Shown: positions 16,021 through 25,729, counted from the stretch's first letter. The stretch: DNA of 42,076 bases from Ancylomarina longa (GCF_003996985.1 NZ_RJJX01000028.1:1-42076); one strand, 5' to 3'. Program-made: numbers and translations. Notes: generated from the letters alone by a model not told the origin.

Positions 16021-16740
16021 TTATTTTTTCAAATATTGCGTATAAACTTCTAATGTACGCTCTATCTGCACTACCATTTCCTGAAATGCCTTTTCTCCAT
16101 CTTGCTGCCTAATAGATTCTAATATTGCCCTATGCGCCTTCACCGTAAAATCTTTTTCTCCATCGACATTCGCATATATTAAATTTCGCATTCGAGGCAA
16201 AAGGGAATAAATTGGTTCCATGGTAATTATCACAATAGGATTTCCTGTTGCCTTAGCCACGTTCAAGTGAAATTTATTGATAATATCAGCCTCCATTTGA
16301 GTATTATCCGGATCGCAATCAGCAAGATCTGAAATATTACGATTTAATATTTCCAAGTCTGCATCAGTTCTATTATTTGCTGCCATTCGGGCAATTTCAG
16401 GCTCAAAAACCCGTCGAACTTCAATGATTTGCGAAATCAAACCACTATCAAAACTTAAATCGTAGTATAAGTTTAAAGATTCGATAGCATCTTCAATTTT
16501 CAATTCGCTAACGTACATTCCGCTACCCTTCTTGATTTGAATCAATCCTCTGGCACTTAGTCTACGTAAAGCTTCACGCAAAGCGGTACGGCTAACCGCA
16601 AACATCTCACACAATTCACGTTCCGAAGGAAGTTTCGCACCTATTAATAATTTTTTTTGTCGGATAGCCTCTTCAATCCTACGCTCAATTTTTTGACTAA
16701 GCGTTTGTGCTGTTCCAATTTTTCCAAATATTTCGTCCAT
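16021..16740 (-). CDS. GntR-family regulator with FCD domain, probable regulator of the MurNAc genes
   Basis: The 239-residue protein has a GntR winged helix at about residues 12-75 (LPSERELCEMFAVSRTALRE, then RGLIQIKKGSGMYV). It is followed by a helical FCD effector domain with the usual Arg, Asp and His residues (EVRRVFEPEIARMAA, KFHLNVAKATGNP, AHRAILESI). FCD regulators bind small acids or sugars, often with a metal, and usually repress nearby catabolic genes. The ATG at 16740 is preferred over a TTG at 16749. It converges on murQ. The repeated TAATACATGTTAC words in front of murK and the NagB-PIG-L gene are its likely targets. No copy is seen before its own gene, so autoregulation is not supported. 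Confidence 0.85.
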   Translation of the reverse strand: MDEIFGKIGTAQTLSQKIERRIEEAIRQKKLLIGAKLPSERELCEMFAVSRTALREALRRLSARGLIQIKKGSGMYVSELKIEDAIESLNLYYDLSFDSGLISQIIEVRRVFEPEIARMAANNRTDADLEILNRNISDLADCDPDNTQMEADIINKFHLNVAKATGNPIVIITMEPIYSLLPRMRNLIYANVDGEKDFTVKAHRAILESIRQQDGEKAFQEMVVQIERTLEVYTQYLKK

Positions 16741-16982
16741 GTAGTACAAATTTACTTCAACCTGTATGATCTCTTATAATTCTTCAATGATTAAAAGAAT
16801 ACCAACTCTACTTCAGGTTAAATCCAAAATTTAATAATGCTGATTCACATCAAAGTTTTAAAACAACTAAATTAAAGGTTTATAAGAACATAAACCCAAA
16901 CTAGCATAATCCGGCAAGAAATATAACAATTACTTTCGAATAGATCACAAAGTTATCATACCAAAATAGGAATTCCAATTAA

Positions 16983-17010
16983 AAAGGGTATCCTTTCAAG
17001 AATACCCTTT
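16983..17010 (-). terminator. terminator of the M20 dipeptidase gene
   Basis: AAAGGGTAT (16983-16991) pairs with ATACCCTTT (17002-17010). On the minus strand the stem runs into a short T-run. It starts 18 bp past the stop codon. Confidence 0.8.
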
Positions 17011-17027
17011 ATTTAAAATGCTACCAT

Positions 17028-18401
17028 TTATTTTTTCAATAAATCTGCATAATGCTTATAGAATAGCGGAATAGTATTGATTCCATTGAAAAATTGCTCT
17101 AAGGGATAATTCTCGTTAGGAGAATGAATCGCATCACTTTCCAAACCAAATCCCATCAAAACAGATTTAATCCCTAATATTTCTTCAAAGGACGAAATGA
17201 TTGGAATACTTCCACCACTTCTAACCGGAACAGGACGCTTTCCGTAAACTTCCGTATAAGCTTTTTCAGCTGCTATATATGCAGGAACGTCAATAGGGCA
17301 AACATAGCCTTGTCCACCATGCAATGGAGTTACTTTAACTTTAACGCAATCCGGAGCAATTGCTTCGAAATGATCTTTAAAAAGCACGGATATTTTCTCC
17401 CAGTTCTGGTTCGGTACCAATCGAGTGGATATTTTTGCAAATGCCTGAGAAGGTAGTACGGTTTTCGCTCCCTCTCCAATGTATCCACCCCAAATACCAC
17501 AAATATCAAAAGACGGGCGAATACCTGTGTGTTCAGAAGGAGTATATCCTTTTTCCCCAGCTAATTCCTTCACATCGATTGCTTTTTTATACTCCTCTAC
17601 ATCAAAAGGAGCTTCAGCCATCATCACTCTTTCCTCTGTCGTAACTTCGATAACATCATCGTAAAAACCAGGAATGGTAATATGCCCGTCCTCATCCACC
17701 ATTTGAGTAATCATTTTAGCCAAAACATTAATTGGATTAGCGACAGCACCACCAAATAAACCAGAATGAAGATCACGATTAGGTCCTGTAACTTCCACCT
17801 CCCAATACATTAGTCCACGCAATCCAGTAGTAATAGATGGTATATCCGGTGCAATCATTCCTGTATCAGAAACCAGAATAACATCCGCTTTTAACATTTC
17901 TTTATGATCTTCACAAAATTTGGGAAGGTTTGGAGAACCGACTTCTTCCTCTCCTTCAATCATAAATTTCACATTACATGGCAAACAATTATTTTTTACC
18001 ATGTACTCAAATGCTTTTGCATGCATAAAAGATTGTCCTTTGTCATCATCAGCACCACGAGCCCATATTTTACCATCTTTAATTATCGGTTCAAAAGGAT
18101 TTGTGTCCCAAAGATCAATTGGATCTACTGGCATAACATCCATGTGACCATAAACCATTACTGTTGGTAGCTTTGTGTCAATAATCTTCTCCCCATAAAT
18201 AACCGGATTACCTTCTGTTTCAAAAATCTCCGCTTTATCTACACCGGCATTAAGCATCAACTGTTTCCAGTATTCAGCAGCTTTGTACATGTCAGGTTTA
18301 TGATCCGCAATAGAACTTATTGACGGAATTCGGATCAAACCAAATAGTTCTTCCAGAAACCGTTCTTTATTTTCTTCGATATATGTTTTAATATTATCCA
18401 T
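17028..18401 (-). CDS. M20-family metallo-dipeptidase
   Basis: The 457-residue enzyme has the complete M20 di-metal set: VYGHMDVMPVD (His86, Asp88), ARGADDDKG (bridging Asp118 or 119), MIEGEEEVGSPN (catalytic and ligand Glu151/152), VSDTGM, and a late IHSPNENY that supplies the last His. A dimerisation insert lies between about residues 190 and 350. It is most like cytosolic dipeptidases of the CNDP/PepV type. It is monocistronic, with its own terminator. It could split dipeptides released by peptidoglycan recycling, but general peptide use is equally likely. Confidence 0.9.
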   Translation of the reverse strand: MDNIKTYIEENKERFLEELFGLIRIPSISSIADHKPDMYKAAEYWKQLMLNAGVDKAEIFETEGNPVIYGEKIIDTKLPTVMVYGHMDVMPVDPIDLWDTNPFEPIIKDGKIWARGADDDKGQSFMHAKAFEYMVKNNCLPCNVKFMIEGEEEVGSPNLPKFCEDHKEMLKADVILVSDTGMIAPDIPSITTGLRGLMYWEVEVTGPNRDLHSGLFGGAVANPINVLAKMITQMVDEDGHITIPGFYDDVIEVTTEERVMMAEAPFDVEEYKKAIDVKELAGEKGYTPSEHTGIRPSFDICGIWGGYIGEGAKTVLPSQAFAKISTRLVPNQNWEKISVLFKDHFEAIAPDCVKVKVTPLHGGQGYVCPIDVPAYIAAEKAYTEVYGKRPVPVRSGGSIPIISSFEEILGIKSVLMGFGLESDAIHSPNENYPLEQFFNGINTIPLFYKHYADLLKK

Positions 18402-18527
18402 AGTATGTGTTTATTATATTTAAATATTCGGAGGATAAATATACAATAGATCAGTTAATAATATTGTTACGAATCAAGATAAATTTGGAAGAAGCTACAA
18501 ATCATGTTATTCTAATCAGGACAAAAA

Positions 18528-18557
18528 AAACAGCAACTTTAAAAGTCACTGTTATTT
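18528..18557 (-). terminator. terminator of the DUF3109 gene
   Basis: On the minus strand AACAGTGACTT pairs imperfectly with AAGTTGCTGTT and is followed by a run of eight T. It lies about 30 bp past the stop codon. Confidence 0.7.
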
Positions 18558-18585
18558 CATTGAATTTATAAATAAATCTTCAGTC

Positions 18586-19167
18586 CTATCTAGCCTTCAT
18601 AATCTCCCCGATATGCTCGGCTGCATATTTTAATTCATTATACCAATCTTCCCCGTATTTTCGTATCAATGGCTCTTTCAGAAACACATACACAGGGGTT
18701 CCATTTTTAAATCCAAATTCCCGAGCAGCTTTACAGATATCCCACTTGTTGTAATTTACAGCATCAAATTCTGGAAATTTATCAATACGAATTGGATATA
18801 ATTGGCAAGAAATTGGTTTCCTAAAAGTGATTTTCCCATCAGAAAATGCTTTTTCAATACCACACTGTGCAACTCCATTTTCAAAAACAGTATAAACGCA
18901 TTCCTTACCATTAATAATAGGAGTCACTAAATCTCCATCGGAATCAATTACTGTTGTACCTTGTTTTTCAATCTCCTCAATACCCTTATCGGCTAGGTAG
19001 CCTTTTATTTCCGGATAAATATCCTCAATAATTTGCTTCTCCTCCTCCTCTAATGGAGCACCAGAATCACCTTCCACACAACAAGCTCCACAACATTTTG
19101 AAATGTCGCAAATAAACTTTTTCTCAATCACATCGAGACTAATAATTGCTTTTCCTATTTGTAACAC
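18586..19167 (-). CDS. DUF3109 protein with a cysteine metal-cluster motif
   Basis: The 193-residue protein is rich in ordered cysteines: ICDISKCCGACCVEGD (Cys20, 25, 26, 29, 30), then VAQCGIEKAF, ISCQLYPIRI and WDICKAA. This resembles the YkgJ/UPF0153 group of CxnCC proteins thought to bind zinc or an iron-sulfur cluster. The function is unknown. The start is GTG at 19167: it gives MLQIGKAIISLDVIE, the usual beginning of the family, and no ATG fits. It lies 94 bp downstream of gpmI but is separated from it by a terminator. Confidence 0.8.
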   Translation of the reverse strand: MLQIGKAIISLDVIEKKFICDISKCCGACCVEGDSGAPLEEEEKQIIEDIYPEIKGYLADKGIEEIEKQGTTVIDSDGDLVTPIINGKECVYTVFENGVAQCGIEKAFSDGKITFRKPISCQLYPIRIDKFPEFDAVNYNKWDICKAAREFGFKNGTPVYVFLKEPLIRKYGEDWYNELKYAAEHIGEIMKAR

Positions 19168-19209
19168 GTATCTAAAATTTATTTCTGTTTCGAATACTCA
19201 TAAAAAAAT

Positions 19210-19236
19210 CCGTACTATCGCGCAAAGATAGTACGG
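19210..19236 (-). terminator. terminator of gpmI
   Basis: CCGTACTATC (19210-19219) and GATAGTACGG (19227-19236) form a perfect 10-bp stem with a 7-nt loop. On the minus strand a run of seven T follows. Confidence 0.92.
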
Positions 19237-19261
19237 AAACTCCTATTTTCAGTTACAATCT

Positions 19262-20791
19262 TTATTTTATCAAAGATTTTCCAGTCATATCTGTAGGTTG
19301 TTCTATCCCCATGATATCCAGCAAAGTTGGAGCAACATCGGCAAGAATACCATTCTCCAGCTGTTTAGGATTTTCAGTCACCCAAATACATGGAACAGGA
19401 TTTAAAGAGTGAGCAGTATTAGGAGAACCATCAGGATTAACCGCATAATCAGCATTTCCATGATCTGCAATAATGATCACATCATATCCATTTGCTTTAG
19501 CGGCTTCCACGACTTGTTCCACACACTTATCTACTGCTTTCACTGCCTTTGAAATTGCCTCATAAACACCGGTATGTCCAACCATATCCCCATTTGCGAA
19601 GTTCAAACAAACAAAATCAGCCGATTGAGCATTTAGCTCAGCAGTAATTTTATCAGCAACAATCGGTGCAGACATTTCAGGTTGTAAATCGTAGGTTGCC
19701 ACTTTTGGAGATGGCACCATCAAACGTCTTTCGCCTTCAAATTCAGCTTCCCTGCCACCAGAGAAAAAGAAAGTAACATGAGCATATTTTTCTGTTTCGG
19801 CGATACGAATTTGTTTTTTTCCTGCATTTGCAACCACCTCGCCCATTGTGTTTTGAACGTTATCTTTATCATAGATTACATTCACATCTTTAAAGTTGGC
19901 ATTATAACAAGTCATGGTGTACCATTCAACATCCATGATATGCATTCCGAATTCTGCTTTATTCTCCTGAGAAAATACAATAGTTAATTCACGCAAACGA
20001 TCGGTTCTGAAATTGAAACAAATAACAACATCCCCTTCTTCAATTTTCGCAAGAGGGCTGCCATTCTCATCTACAACAACGATAGGTTTAATGAACTCAT
20101 CGGTTACTCCTTCCGCATAAGATTCTTCAATCGAAGAAAGAATATTAGTACTTGCTTTTCCTTCTCCTTTAGTATAAAGATCGTAAGCTAATTTAATTCG
20201 ATCCCAGTTGGTATCACGATCCATTCCATAATAACGTCCCACTAATGATGCAAATTTTGCACTTCCCTTACTCTCAATATCTTCAACAACAGTTTTCACA
20301 AAACCCAAACCAGATTTAGGATCTGTATCCCGTCCATCGGTTAAACCATGAACAAAAACGTCCTTTAGTCCAAATGCCTTTGCTGCATCACACAGAGCCA
20401 ATGCATGAGAACTAAGAGAGTGAACTCCTCCATCGCCAATCAAACCAATCAAATGAACCTTTTTATTATTCTCTTTTGCATAGGTAAATGCCTTCACCAC
20501 TTGCTCATTATCTTTGATGGAACCGTCCTTAACTGCATTGTTTATTTTCACTAAATCCTGATAAACTACACGACCGGCACCAATATTTAAGTGACCAACT
20601 TCAGAGTTTCCCATTTGTCCATCAGGTAAACCAACAAAACCACCAGCTGCTTGCAACTGTGAATTGGGATAGGTTGCTAGTAAACTATCTATATAAGGTG
20701 TAGCTACTGTAGATATCACATCTGATTTTGATTTATCACCAATTCCCCATCCATCAAGGATCATTAATAAAGCTTTTCTATTATCTGTCAT
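19262..20791 (-). CDS. gpmI: 2,3-bisphosphoglycerate-independent phosphoglycerate mutase
   Basis: The 509-residue enzyme interconverts 3- and 2-phosphoglycerate in glycolysis, using two Mn ions. [10 protein letters not shown] holds the first metal Asp and [17 protein letters not shown] holds the catalytic Ser (about residue 63). [12 protein letters not shown] and GRYYGMDRD are substrate-domain motifs. [12 protein letters not shown] and [10 protein letters not shown] carry the late metal ligands. Length and domain order are typical. It has its own promoter-like word upstream and a strong terminator. Confidence 0.97.
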   Translation of the reverse strand: MTDNRKALLMILDGWGIGDKSKSDVISTVATPYIDSLLATYPNSQLQAAGGFVGLPDGQMGNSEVGHLNIGAGRVVYQDLVKINNAVKDGSIKDNEQVVKAFTYAKENNKKVHLIGLIGDGGVHSLSSHALALCDAAKAFGLKDVFVHGLTDGRDTDPKSGLGFVKTVVEDIESKGSAKFASLVGRYYGMDRDTNWDRIKLAYDLYTKGEGKASTNILSSIEESYAEGVTDEFIKPIVVVDENGSPLAKIEEGDVVICFNFRTDRLRELTIVFSQENKAEFGMHIMDVEWYTMTCYNANFKDVNVIYDKDNVQNTMGEVVANAGKKQIRIAETEKYAHVTFFFSGGREAEFEGERRLMVPSPKVATYDLQPEMSAPIVADKITAELNAQSADFVCLNFANGDMVGHTGVYEAISKAVKAVDKCVEQVVEAAKANGYDVIIIADHGNADYAVNPDGSPNTAHSLNPVPCIWVTENPKQLENGILADVAPTLLDIMGIEQPTDMTGKSLIK

Positions 20792-20840
20792 TTTAAAGTA
20801 TTTTATATCTTAAATTCTGAAATACGCGTTCTTTGTCTTG

Positions 20841-20848
20841 CAAAAATA
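20841..20848 (-). promoter_or_regulatory. candidate -7 element of gpmI
   Basis: On the minus strand TATTTTTG fits TAnnTTTG and lies about 50 bp before the gpmI ATG. No clear -33 TTTG is found at the expected spacing. Confidence 0.35.
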
Positions 20849-20986
20849 TCGTATTAATTCAAATAAAAAAATTACTTAGAGGATTGAATGTCTTTATTTT
20901 AAAGCGAAAACGTTTGCTCTTCCCAAAAAGTTCTTTCTTTAACATTTTTAAACAATTCGGAGCCAAATTAAAAATCAATCACAAAA

Positions 20987-21018
20987 AAAGAGGAGAAACA
21001 AAACAGTTTCTCCTCTTT
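20987..21018 (-). terminator. terminator of the first tRNA-Phe
   Basis: AAAGAGGAGAAAC pairs perfectly with GTTTCTCCTCTTT (13-bp stem, 6-nt loop). On the minus strand it ends in a run of seven T, only 3 bp after the tRNA 3' end. Confidence 0.92.
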
Positions 21019-21021
21019 GGG

Positions 21022-21094
21022 TGGTACCACCTGGAATCGAACCAGGGACACATGGATTTTCAGTCCATTGCTCTACCAACTGAGCTATGGTACC
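21022..21094 (-). tRNA. tRNA-Phe(GAA), copy 1
   Basis: This 73-nt cloverleaf starts GGTACCATAGCTCAG. The anticodon loop is CTGAAAA, the T-arm is GGTTCGATTCC and the acceptor stem closes with TGGTACC. The 3' CCA is not encoded (ACCC follows). Two identical copies occur at 22699 and 22802. Confidence 0.96.
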
Positions 21095-21340
21095 AGTTGG
21101 TGCTACAAAAATAGAGAAAAATAAATCTTCACAAAATTATTTAAAGCGACTCCATTTGAGGATTTAAAGCATTTCCTCCCAAAGCAATTCAGAATCAATT
21201 TTTTCCAGTTCTATTTAGATTTATTTTAAATATATCCCGTCTAATTCCTGTGCAATAGAAACCTATTAACTACGTTCCTTATAATTGAGGTATAATTTTT
21301 GTTAGTTCTAAAGTCACAAACCTATTAAACAAACAACTAC

Positions 21341-22642
21341 ATGTATAAATCTGTCTGGACCTTACTCAGAAGAAACATTTTTCTTCCATTAATTGCACTT
21401 CTGACTCTCCTGTCATGCAATAACAACAACAATGAATTCCCTAGAACAGAAAATAATTCGAACATTTTCGAAACAATTGACAAAACCATGCAGGAGTGGT
21501 ATTTGTGGAATGATCAACTTCCCGCTATCAATTCAAATAATTACAATTCAGCCAATGCCTATTTTGAAAACTTATTAGTTAGTCAGGATCGCTGGAGTTT
21601 TATTGCCGATCTGGATGACCTTCTTGCCTTTTTTGAGAATGGAACCTACACAGGATATGGTCTATCCTTTAAATTTGATCAGAACAATGATTTGAGAGTG
21701 AAACTTATATTTGATGCCTCGCCAATAGCAAACGAAGGTATTACCAGAGGCTGGAAACTAGTTAAAATAAACCAACTTACTATATCCAACTTAAGCGACA
21801 ATCAAATATTAAGTGAACTAGGAAAACCAAATGCAGACTTTGTCTTTGAAAATAATTCAGGAGAACAAAAAGAAGTTATAGCCTCTCAGCAAGAACTTGA
21901 CCAAAACACCGTATTAAAACGAGAAGTAATTGATTACGAAGGAATAAAAGTGGCTTATCTTGCTTTTGATAGTTTCCTTGGACGATCCGAAGAAGAACTG
22001 AATGAAGCATTCACCTATTTCAAAGATCAAAATGCATCAGAATTAGTTTTGGATCTAAGATATAATGGTGGAGGCAGCACCTATATCGCTAATCAGCTGG
22101 CTTCATTAATCACAGGTAATCAATACGAAGGAGAAATATTCTCGAAAGTTTTCCACAATGAATCGAAGCGATCGGAAGATTTCAGCGAAGCTTTTGAAAA
22201 TCAACCTGCCGCATTCGGATTTCAACGAGTATTTATAATAACAACTTCTTCTACAGCTTCTGCCAGCGAAATGGTAATTAATGGATTGAAACCATATTTA
22301 GGAAAAGAAAATGTTATTTTAATCGGAAGCACTACTCATGGCAAACCAGTAGGTATGTACGTTTTCGAAGAAAAGGATTTAAATTTAGCGATCGTTCCCA
22401 TCAGTTTTTCGATTACCAATGCCAATGACGAAGGGGGCTATTTTGATGGCATTCCTGTTGATTATGAAATAGTGGATGATATTAGTCGTGATTTTGGCAA
22501 TATAGAAGAATCAAATTTCAGGAGCGCTCTGGAATTTATTAAAACTCAGAACTTTCCGGTTATCGCTACGGCAAAATCCATTTCAACATCCGAACGAGAA
22601 TTTAAGAAAAAAGGTTTGGATGAACTGATTGATGCATTTTAA
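21341..22642 (+). CDS. S41-family (C-terminal processing) serine protease, lipoprotein
   Basis: The 433-residue protein has a lipobox ending LTLLSC (Cys26), so it is probably membrane-anchored in the periplasm. A PDZ-like segment (GYGLSFKFDQNNDLRVKLIF, then GWKLVKINQ) is followed by the S41 fold: VLDLRYNGGGSTY, then TTSSTASASEM with the nucleophile Ser (about residue 303), and IGSTTHGKPVG with the general-base Lys region. This fits the Bacteroidota S41 lipoproteins that cleave unfolded or tail-marked proteins. The gene stands alone on the plus strand between tRNA-Phe genes on the minus strand. The substrate is unknown. Confidence 0.9.
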   Translation: MYKSVWTLLRRNIFLPLIALLTLLSCNNNNNEFPRTENNSNIFETIDKTMQEWYLWNDQLPAINSNNYNSANAYFENLLVSQDRWSFIADLDDLLAFFENGTYTGYGLSFKFDQNNDLRVKLIFDASPIANEGITRGWKLVKINQLTISNLSDNQILSELGKPNADFVFENNSGEQKEVIASQQELDQNTVLKREVIDYEGIKVAYLAFDSFLGRSEEELNEAFTYFKDQNASELVLDLRYNGGGSTYIANQLASLITGNQYEGEIFSKVFHNESKRSEDFSEAFENQPAAFGFQRVFIITTSSTASASEMVINGLKPYLGKENVILIGSTTHGKPVGMYVFEEKDLNLAIVPISFSITNANDEGGYFDGIPVDYEIVDDISRDFGNIEESNFRSALEFIKTQNFPVIATAKSISTSEREFKKKGLDELIDAF

Positions 22643-22663
22643 ATACGAACATATAAGAAGCAA

Positions 22664-22694
22664 CAAAGGGAAAAACGTAATGTTTTTCCCTTTG
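22664..22694. terminator. terminator between the S41 gene and the tRNA-Phe pair
   Basis: CAAAGGGAAAAAC (22664-22676) pairs perfectly with GTTTTTCCCTTTG (22682-22694) around loop GTAAT. It lies between converging transcripts and can serve both. Confidence 0.85.
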
Positions 22695-22698
22695 TTTG

Positions 22699-22771
22699 TG
22701 GTACCACCTGGAATCGAACCAGGGACACATGGATTTTCAGTCCATTGCTCTACCAACTGAGCTATGGTACC
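22699..22771 (-). tRNA. tRNA-Phe(GAA), copy 2
   Basis: Identical over 73 nt to the copy at 21022-21094. It is 30 bp downstream of copy 3 on the minus strand and is probably processed from the same transcript, which ends at the hairpin at 22664-22694. Confidence 0.96.
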
Positions 22772-22801
22772 CTCTAAATAAAACTCAAAAAAGAAAGATT
22801 G

Positions 22802-22874
22802 TGGTACCACCTGGAATCGAACCAGGGACACATGGATTTTCAGTCCATTGCTCTACCAACTGAGCTATGGTACC
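22802..22874 (-). tRNA. tRNA-Phe(GAA), copy 3
   Basis: Identical over 73 nt to copies 1 and 2. It is the first gene of a two-tRNA minus-strand transcript, divergent from the M16 protease gene. Confidence 0.96.
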
Positions 22875-22975
22875 CTCTTTACTTGAGCGATGCAAAAGTA
22901 CGTAAAAAATTTACACCTCCAAATAAAACCAATGAAATTAGAAGTGAAATTTTCAACGGATTATAAAGTTCTTGT

Positions 22976-22983
22976 TACCTTTG
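22976..22983 (+). promoter_or_regulatory. candidate -7 element of the M16 protease gene
   Basis: TACCTTTG matches TAnnTTTG and ends 19 bp before the ATG, giving a short leader. The -33 region (TTTTC at about 22950) is weak. Confidence 0.5.
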
Positions 22984-23002
22984 CAGCCTAATAAAAAAGC
23001 AT

Positions 23003-24223
23003 ATGGTATTCGAAACGCACACATTATCAAATGGTATCCGATTAATTCATCGTCCGGTGAAGGCAAAAGTAGCCCATTGTGGAATTATTTTGAATACTGG
23101 TTCCCGTGATGAGAAAGAGGAGGAATGGGGTATCGCTCACTTTATTGAACATGTTGTTTTCAAAGGAACCTCCAAGAGAAAAGCATATCATATTTTAAGC
23201 CGCATGGAAGATGTTGGTGGAGAATTAAATGCCTATACCACGAAAGAAGAAACATGTGTTTATTCTACGTTTTTAGATAAAGATTACAAGAGAGCATTGG
23301 AATTAATAAGTGATATTACCTTTAATTCTGTCTTTCCCGAAAAGGAACTGGAAAAGGAGAAAGAAATCGTTCTGGACGAGATTAATTCCTATAAAGATTC
23401 CCCTTCAGAGCTAATATTTGATGATTTTGAAGAATTAATTTTCAAGCAGGATCCTATCGGAAGAAATATCTTAGGAACTCCGAAACACATCAAAGCATTC
23501 AAAAGGGACGATATTTTAAATTTTATTCAGAACAATTACCATACAGATCAAATGGTAATTAGCTCGGTTGGAAACATCGAATTTAAAAAGCTGGTTAAAA
23601 TTGTCGAAAAATATTTTGGTCATATTCCCGAAAATATCCGCACAAATAAACGTGTTAAACCAAATTCTTATATTCCCCGAACACAGACTTTAATAAAAAA
23701 AACCTATCAACGTCATTGCATCTTGGGTAATATCGCCTACGATTTAAATGATGACAGGAGAATTCCTTTATCGCTACTAACAAATATTTTAGGTGGACCT
23801 GGAATGAATTCCCGATTAAATTTAACGCTCCGGGAAAAACACGGCTTGGCATATAATATAGAATCCAACTACACACCTTACGCCGATACTGGTGTGTTTA
23901 GCATTTATTTCGGTACCGATAAGGAATATCTGGATAGATGTTTGAGTTTAATCTACAAGGAAATGAATTTGCTTTGTACCAAAAAATTGGGAGCCGGACA
24001 ATTAAGACGTGCGAAGAACCAAATGATTGGACAAATAGCCATCTCTTCGGAGAATAACGAAAATCTAATGCTTAATGTTGGGAAGAGCTTCCTTCTATAT
24101 AATCGTGTAGATTCCTTAAAGGAAATTTATGAAAAGGTAGAGATCATTACCGCAGAAGAGCTTATGGAGGTTGCCAATGAGATTCTGAATAAAGAACGTT
24201 TAACTACGCTGATGTACAAATAA
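23003..24223 (+). CDS. M16-family zinc protease (pitrilysin/processing-peptidase type)
   Basis: The 406-residue protein has the inverted zinc motif HFIEH (His46, Glu49, His50), followed about 75 residues on by the third-ligand helix (EKEKEIVLDEIN). The C-terminal half has the second M16 domain with GGPGMNSRLNLTLREKHGLAY, the family's substrate-contact R...Y region. No signal peptide is visible, so it is probably cytosolic, like YmxG-type single-chain M16 proteases. The gene ends 3 bp before the methyltransferase gene, so the two are co-transcribed. Confidence 0.93.
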   Translation: MVFETHTLSNGIRLIHRPVKAKVAHCGIILNTGSRDEKEEEWGIAHFIEHVVFKGTSKRKAYHILSRMEDVGGELNAYTTKEETCVYSTFLDKDYKRALELISDITFNSVFPEKELEKEKEIVLDEINSYKDSPSELIFDDFEELIFKQDPIGRNILGTPKHIKAFKRDDILNFIQNNYHTDQMVISSVGNIEFKKLVKIVEKYFGHIPENIRTNKRVKPNSYIPRTQTLIKKTYQRHCILGNIAYDLNDDRRIPLSLLTNILGGPGMNSRLNLTLREKHGLAYNIESNYTPYADTGVFSIYFGTDKEYLDRCLSLIYKEMNLLCTKKLGAGQLRRAKNQMIGQIAISSENNENLMLNVGKSFLLYNRVDSLKEIYEKVEIITAEELMEVANEILNKERLTTLMYK

Positions 24224-24226
24224 GTC

Positions 24227-24868
24227 ATGTTGGAAATTAATAAAGAACTAGAAGATTACATTCTCTCCCATACCGAAAAGGAAGATCAACTGCTAACAAA
24301 TTTATCACGCGAAACGCATGTAAAAATGCTACGCCCCAGAATGCTTTCGGGACACCTGCAAGGAAAATTTCTTAAGATGATTTGCCAGATGTTGCAAGCA
24401 AAACGAGTTCTGGAAATTGGGACTTACACCGGATATGCAGCAATAAGCATGGCAATGGGAACAGAAGAATCTTGCAAAATACACACCATAGATTGCAATG
24501 ATGAACTGGAACAATTCACGCGGAAGTTTATCAAAAGGGCCGGCTTTGAAAAGAAAATACATTTCCATATCGGTAAAGCACTTGAGATAATACCTAAAAT
24601 TGAAGAAACATTTGACCTGATTTTTATAGATGCCGACAAGCGTCAGTACATCGATTATTTTGAGGCAGTTTATCCTAAACTAAGACAAGGTGGTTTTATC
24701 GTTGCCGATGATGTTTTATGGGATGGAAAAGTATTAAAGGATATAGATTCCAACGACAAACAAACCCAGGGGATTCTTGCATTTAACGATTTCATCCAAA
24801 AAGAGGAACGAGTGGAGAACGTACTGTTACCTATTCGGCATGGCTTGATGATGATCCGGAAAAAATAA
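24227..24868 (+). CDS. class I SAM-dependent O-methyltransferase (COMT-like)
   Basis: The 213-residue enzyme has the SAM-binding motif VLEIGTYTGYAAI, the acidic ribose contact IHTIDCNDE, the metal-site strand IFIDADKRQYIDYFE, and VADDVLWDG supplying further metal ligands. It belongs to the small, divalent-metal-dependent caffeoyl-CoA/catechol O-methyltransferase family. The substrate is not predictable. It is directly coupled to the M16 protease gene (3-bp gap), a pairing I believe recurs in Bacteroidota, but no functional link is known to me. Confidence 0.92.
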   Translation: MLEINKELEDYILSHTEKEDQLLTNLSRETHVKMLRPRMLSGHLQGKFLKMICQMLQAKRVLEIGTYTGYAAISMAMGTEESCKIHTIDCNDELEQFTRKFIKRAGFEKKIHFHIGKALEIIPKIEETFDLIFIDADKRQYIDYFEAVYPKLRQGGFIVADDVLWDGKVLKDIDSNDKQTQGILAFNDFIQKEERVENVLLPIRHGLMMIRKK

Positions 24869-24890
24869 ACTAACTCCCTGAATTATTTAA

Positions 24891-25709
24891 TCATTGCTCC
24901 TTAAGGGGTACGATTTTGGTTAAAATGCTTGCTCCCAGATTAATTTGCCCTCTCTTTTGAACCACTTTCCATCCTCTTTTAGAAAGTTCTTTTTCAATGG
25001 ATCTGTTCAGCATACCATGAGCAAGCAAAACAGCAGTTTCCTCAACATTCGCTACCTTAATTAAATTATCCACTGCAAAGCGAGCCCGTTGCTTTGCCTG
25101 CTTATAACTTTCAATTCCCTTGTGATTAAAACCCAATAACCAGCTACCTCTACTAAAAGCCTGCCAAATACCTAAAGGAAGTTTTAAAATGCTATTGGCC
25201 TCAATTATCCGTATCTCAAATTCTCTAAATACAGTATCCGAAACTACCGGATATTTATCTCCAAATATAGCCAGAGCAGTCTCCTGAGCCCGACGTAGGT
25301 TAGAACAATAAATAATATGATTTGCTTTTAAATTCACTTTAACCAAACAGGGATCGAATGGAGTAATTGAAACCGAATTATAATCGTGAATATATTGTTG
25401 AGCTTCCGATGAGGTATAAAAAGACTCCTTTTTCAAATTAGGCTTTGCGTGCCTTATCAGATAAATCTGTAACATCCTTTTCCCATTCGCATTCAGTTTG
25501 CTCTGCAAGCATGAATCCACTTCATTCACATAAGTAGTATCACTTTTATTTTGTGGCGATTTACGAGTATTTGAAAGGGAATAATAATCTTTCGCACAGC
25601 AAAAACTGGTAAACACAAAACAAAAAACAAAAAGACTTAAAGTTATAGAAATAAGTTTTCTCAATATCAGTACTATTTGATTAGATAAAAGCCAGATCAA
25701 AATTAACAT
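24891..25709 (-). CDS. histidine phosphatase superfamily protein, exported
   Basis: The 272-residue protein has the phosphatase loop YLIRHAKPN (Arg86, His87). The supporting NLRRAQETAL follows, and VLLAHGMLNRS provides the second catalytic His. The N-terminal 40 residues are very hydrophobic (ILRKLISITLSLFVFCFVFTSFCCAK) and act as a signal or anchor. The ATG at 25709 adds an extra hydrophobic leader before the RK pair, so the true start could be slightly further in. It converges with the methyltransferase gene and diverges from selD. The substrate is unknown. Confidence 0.82.
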   Translation of the reverse strand: MLILIWLLSNQIVLILRKLISITLSLFVFCFVFTSFCCAKDYYSLSNTRKSPQNKSDTTYVNEVDSCLQSKLNANGKRMLQIYLIRHAKPNLKKESFYTSSEAQQYIHDYNSVSITPFDPCLVKVNLKANHIIYCSNLRRAQETALAIFGDKYPVVSDTVFREFEIRIIEANSILKLPLGIWQAFSRGSWLLGFNHKGIESYKQAKQRARFAVDNLIKVANVEETAVLLAHGMLNRSIEKELSKRGWKVVQKRGQINLGASILTKIVPLKEQ

Positions 25710-25729
25710 TTTATCCGATGAAAAAATAA

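Noticed and set aside
18502-18514. ATCATGTTATT as a third GntR operator, before the M20 dipeptidase gene
   Set aside because: It shares only the CATGTTA core with TAATACATGTTAC; too weak to list.
20833-21114. Plus-strand frame over the first tRNA-Phe
   Set aside because: It runs through a terminator and a tRNA gene read antisense.
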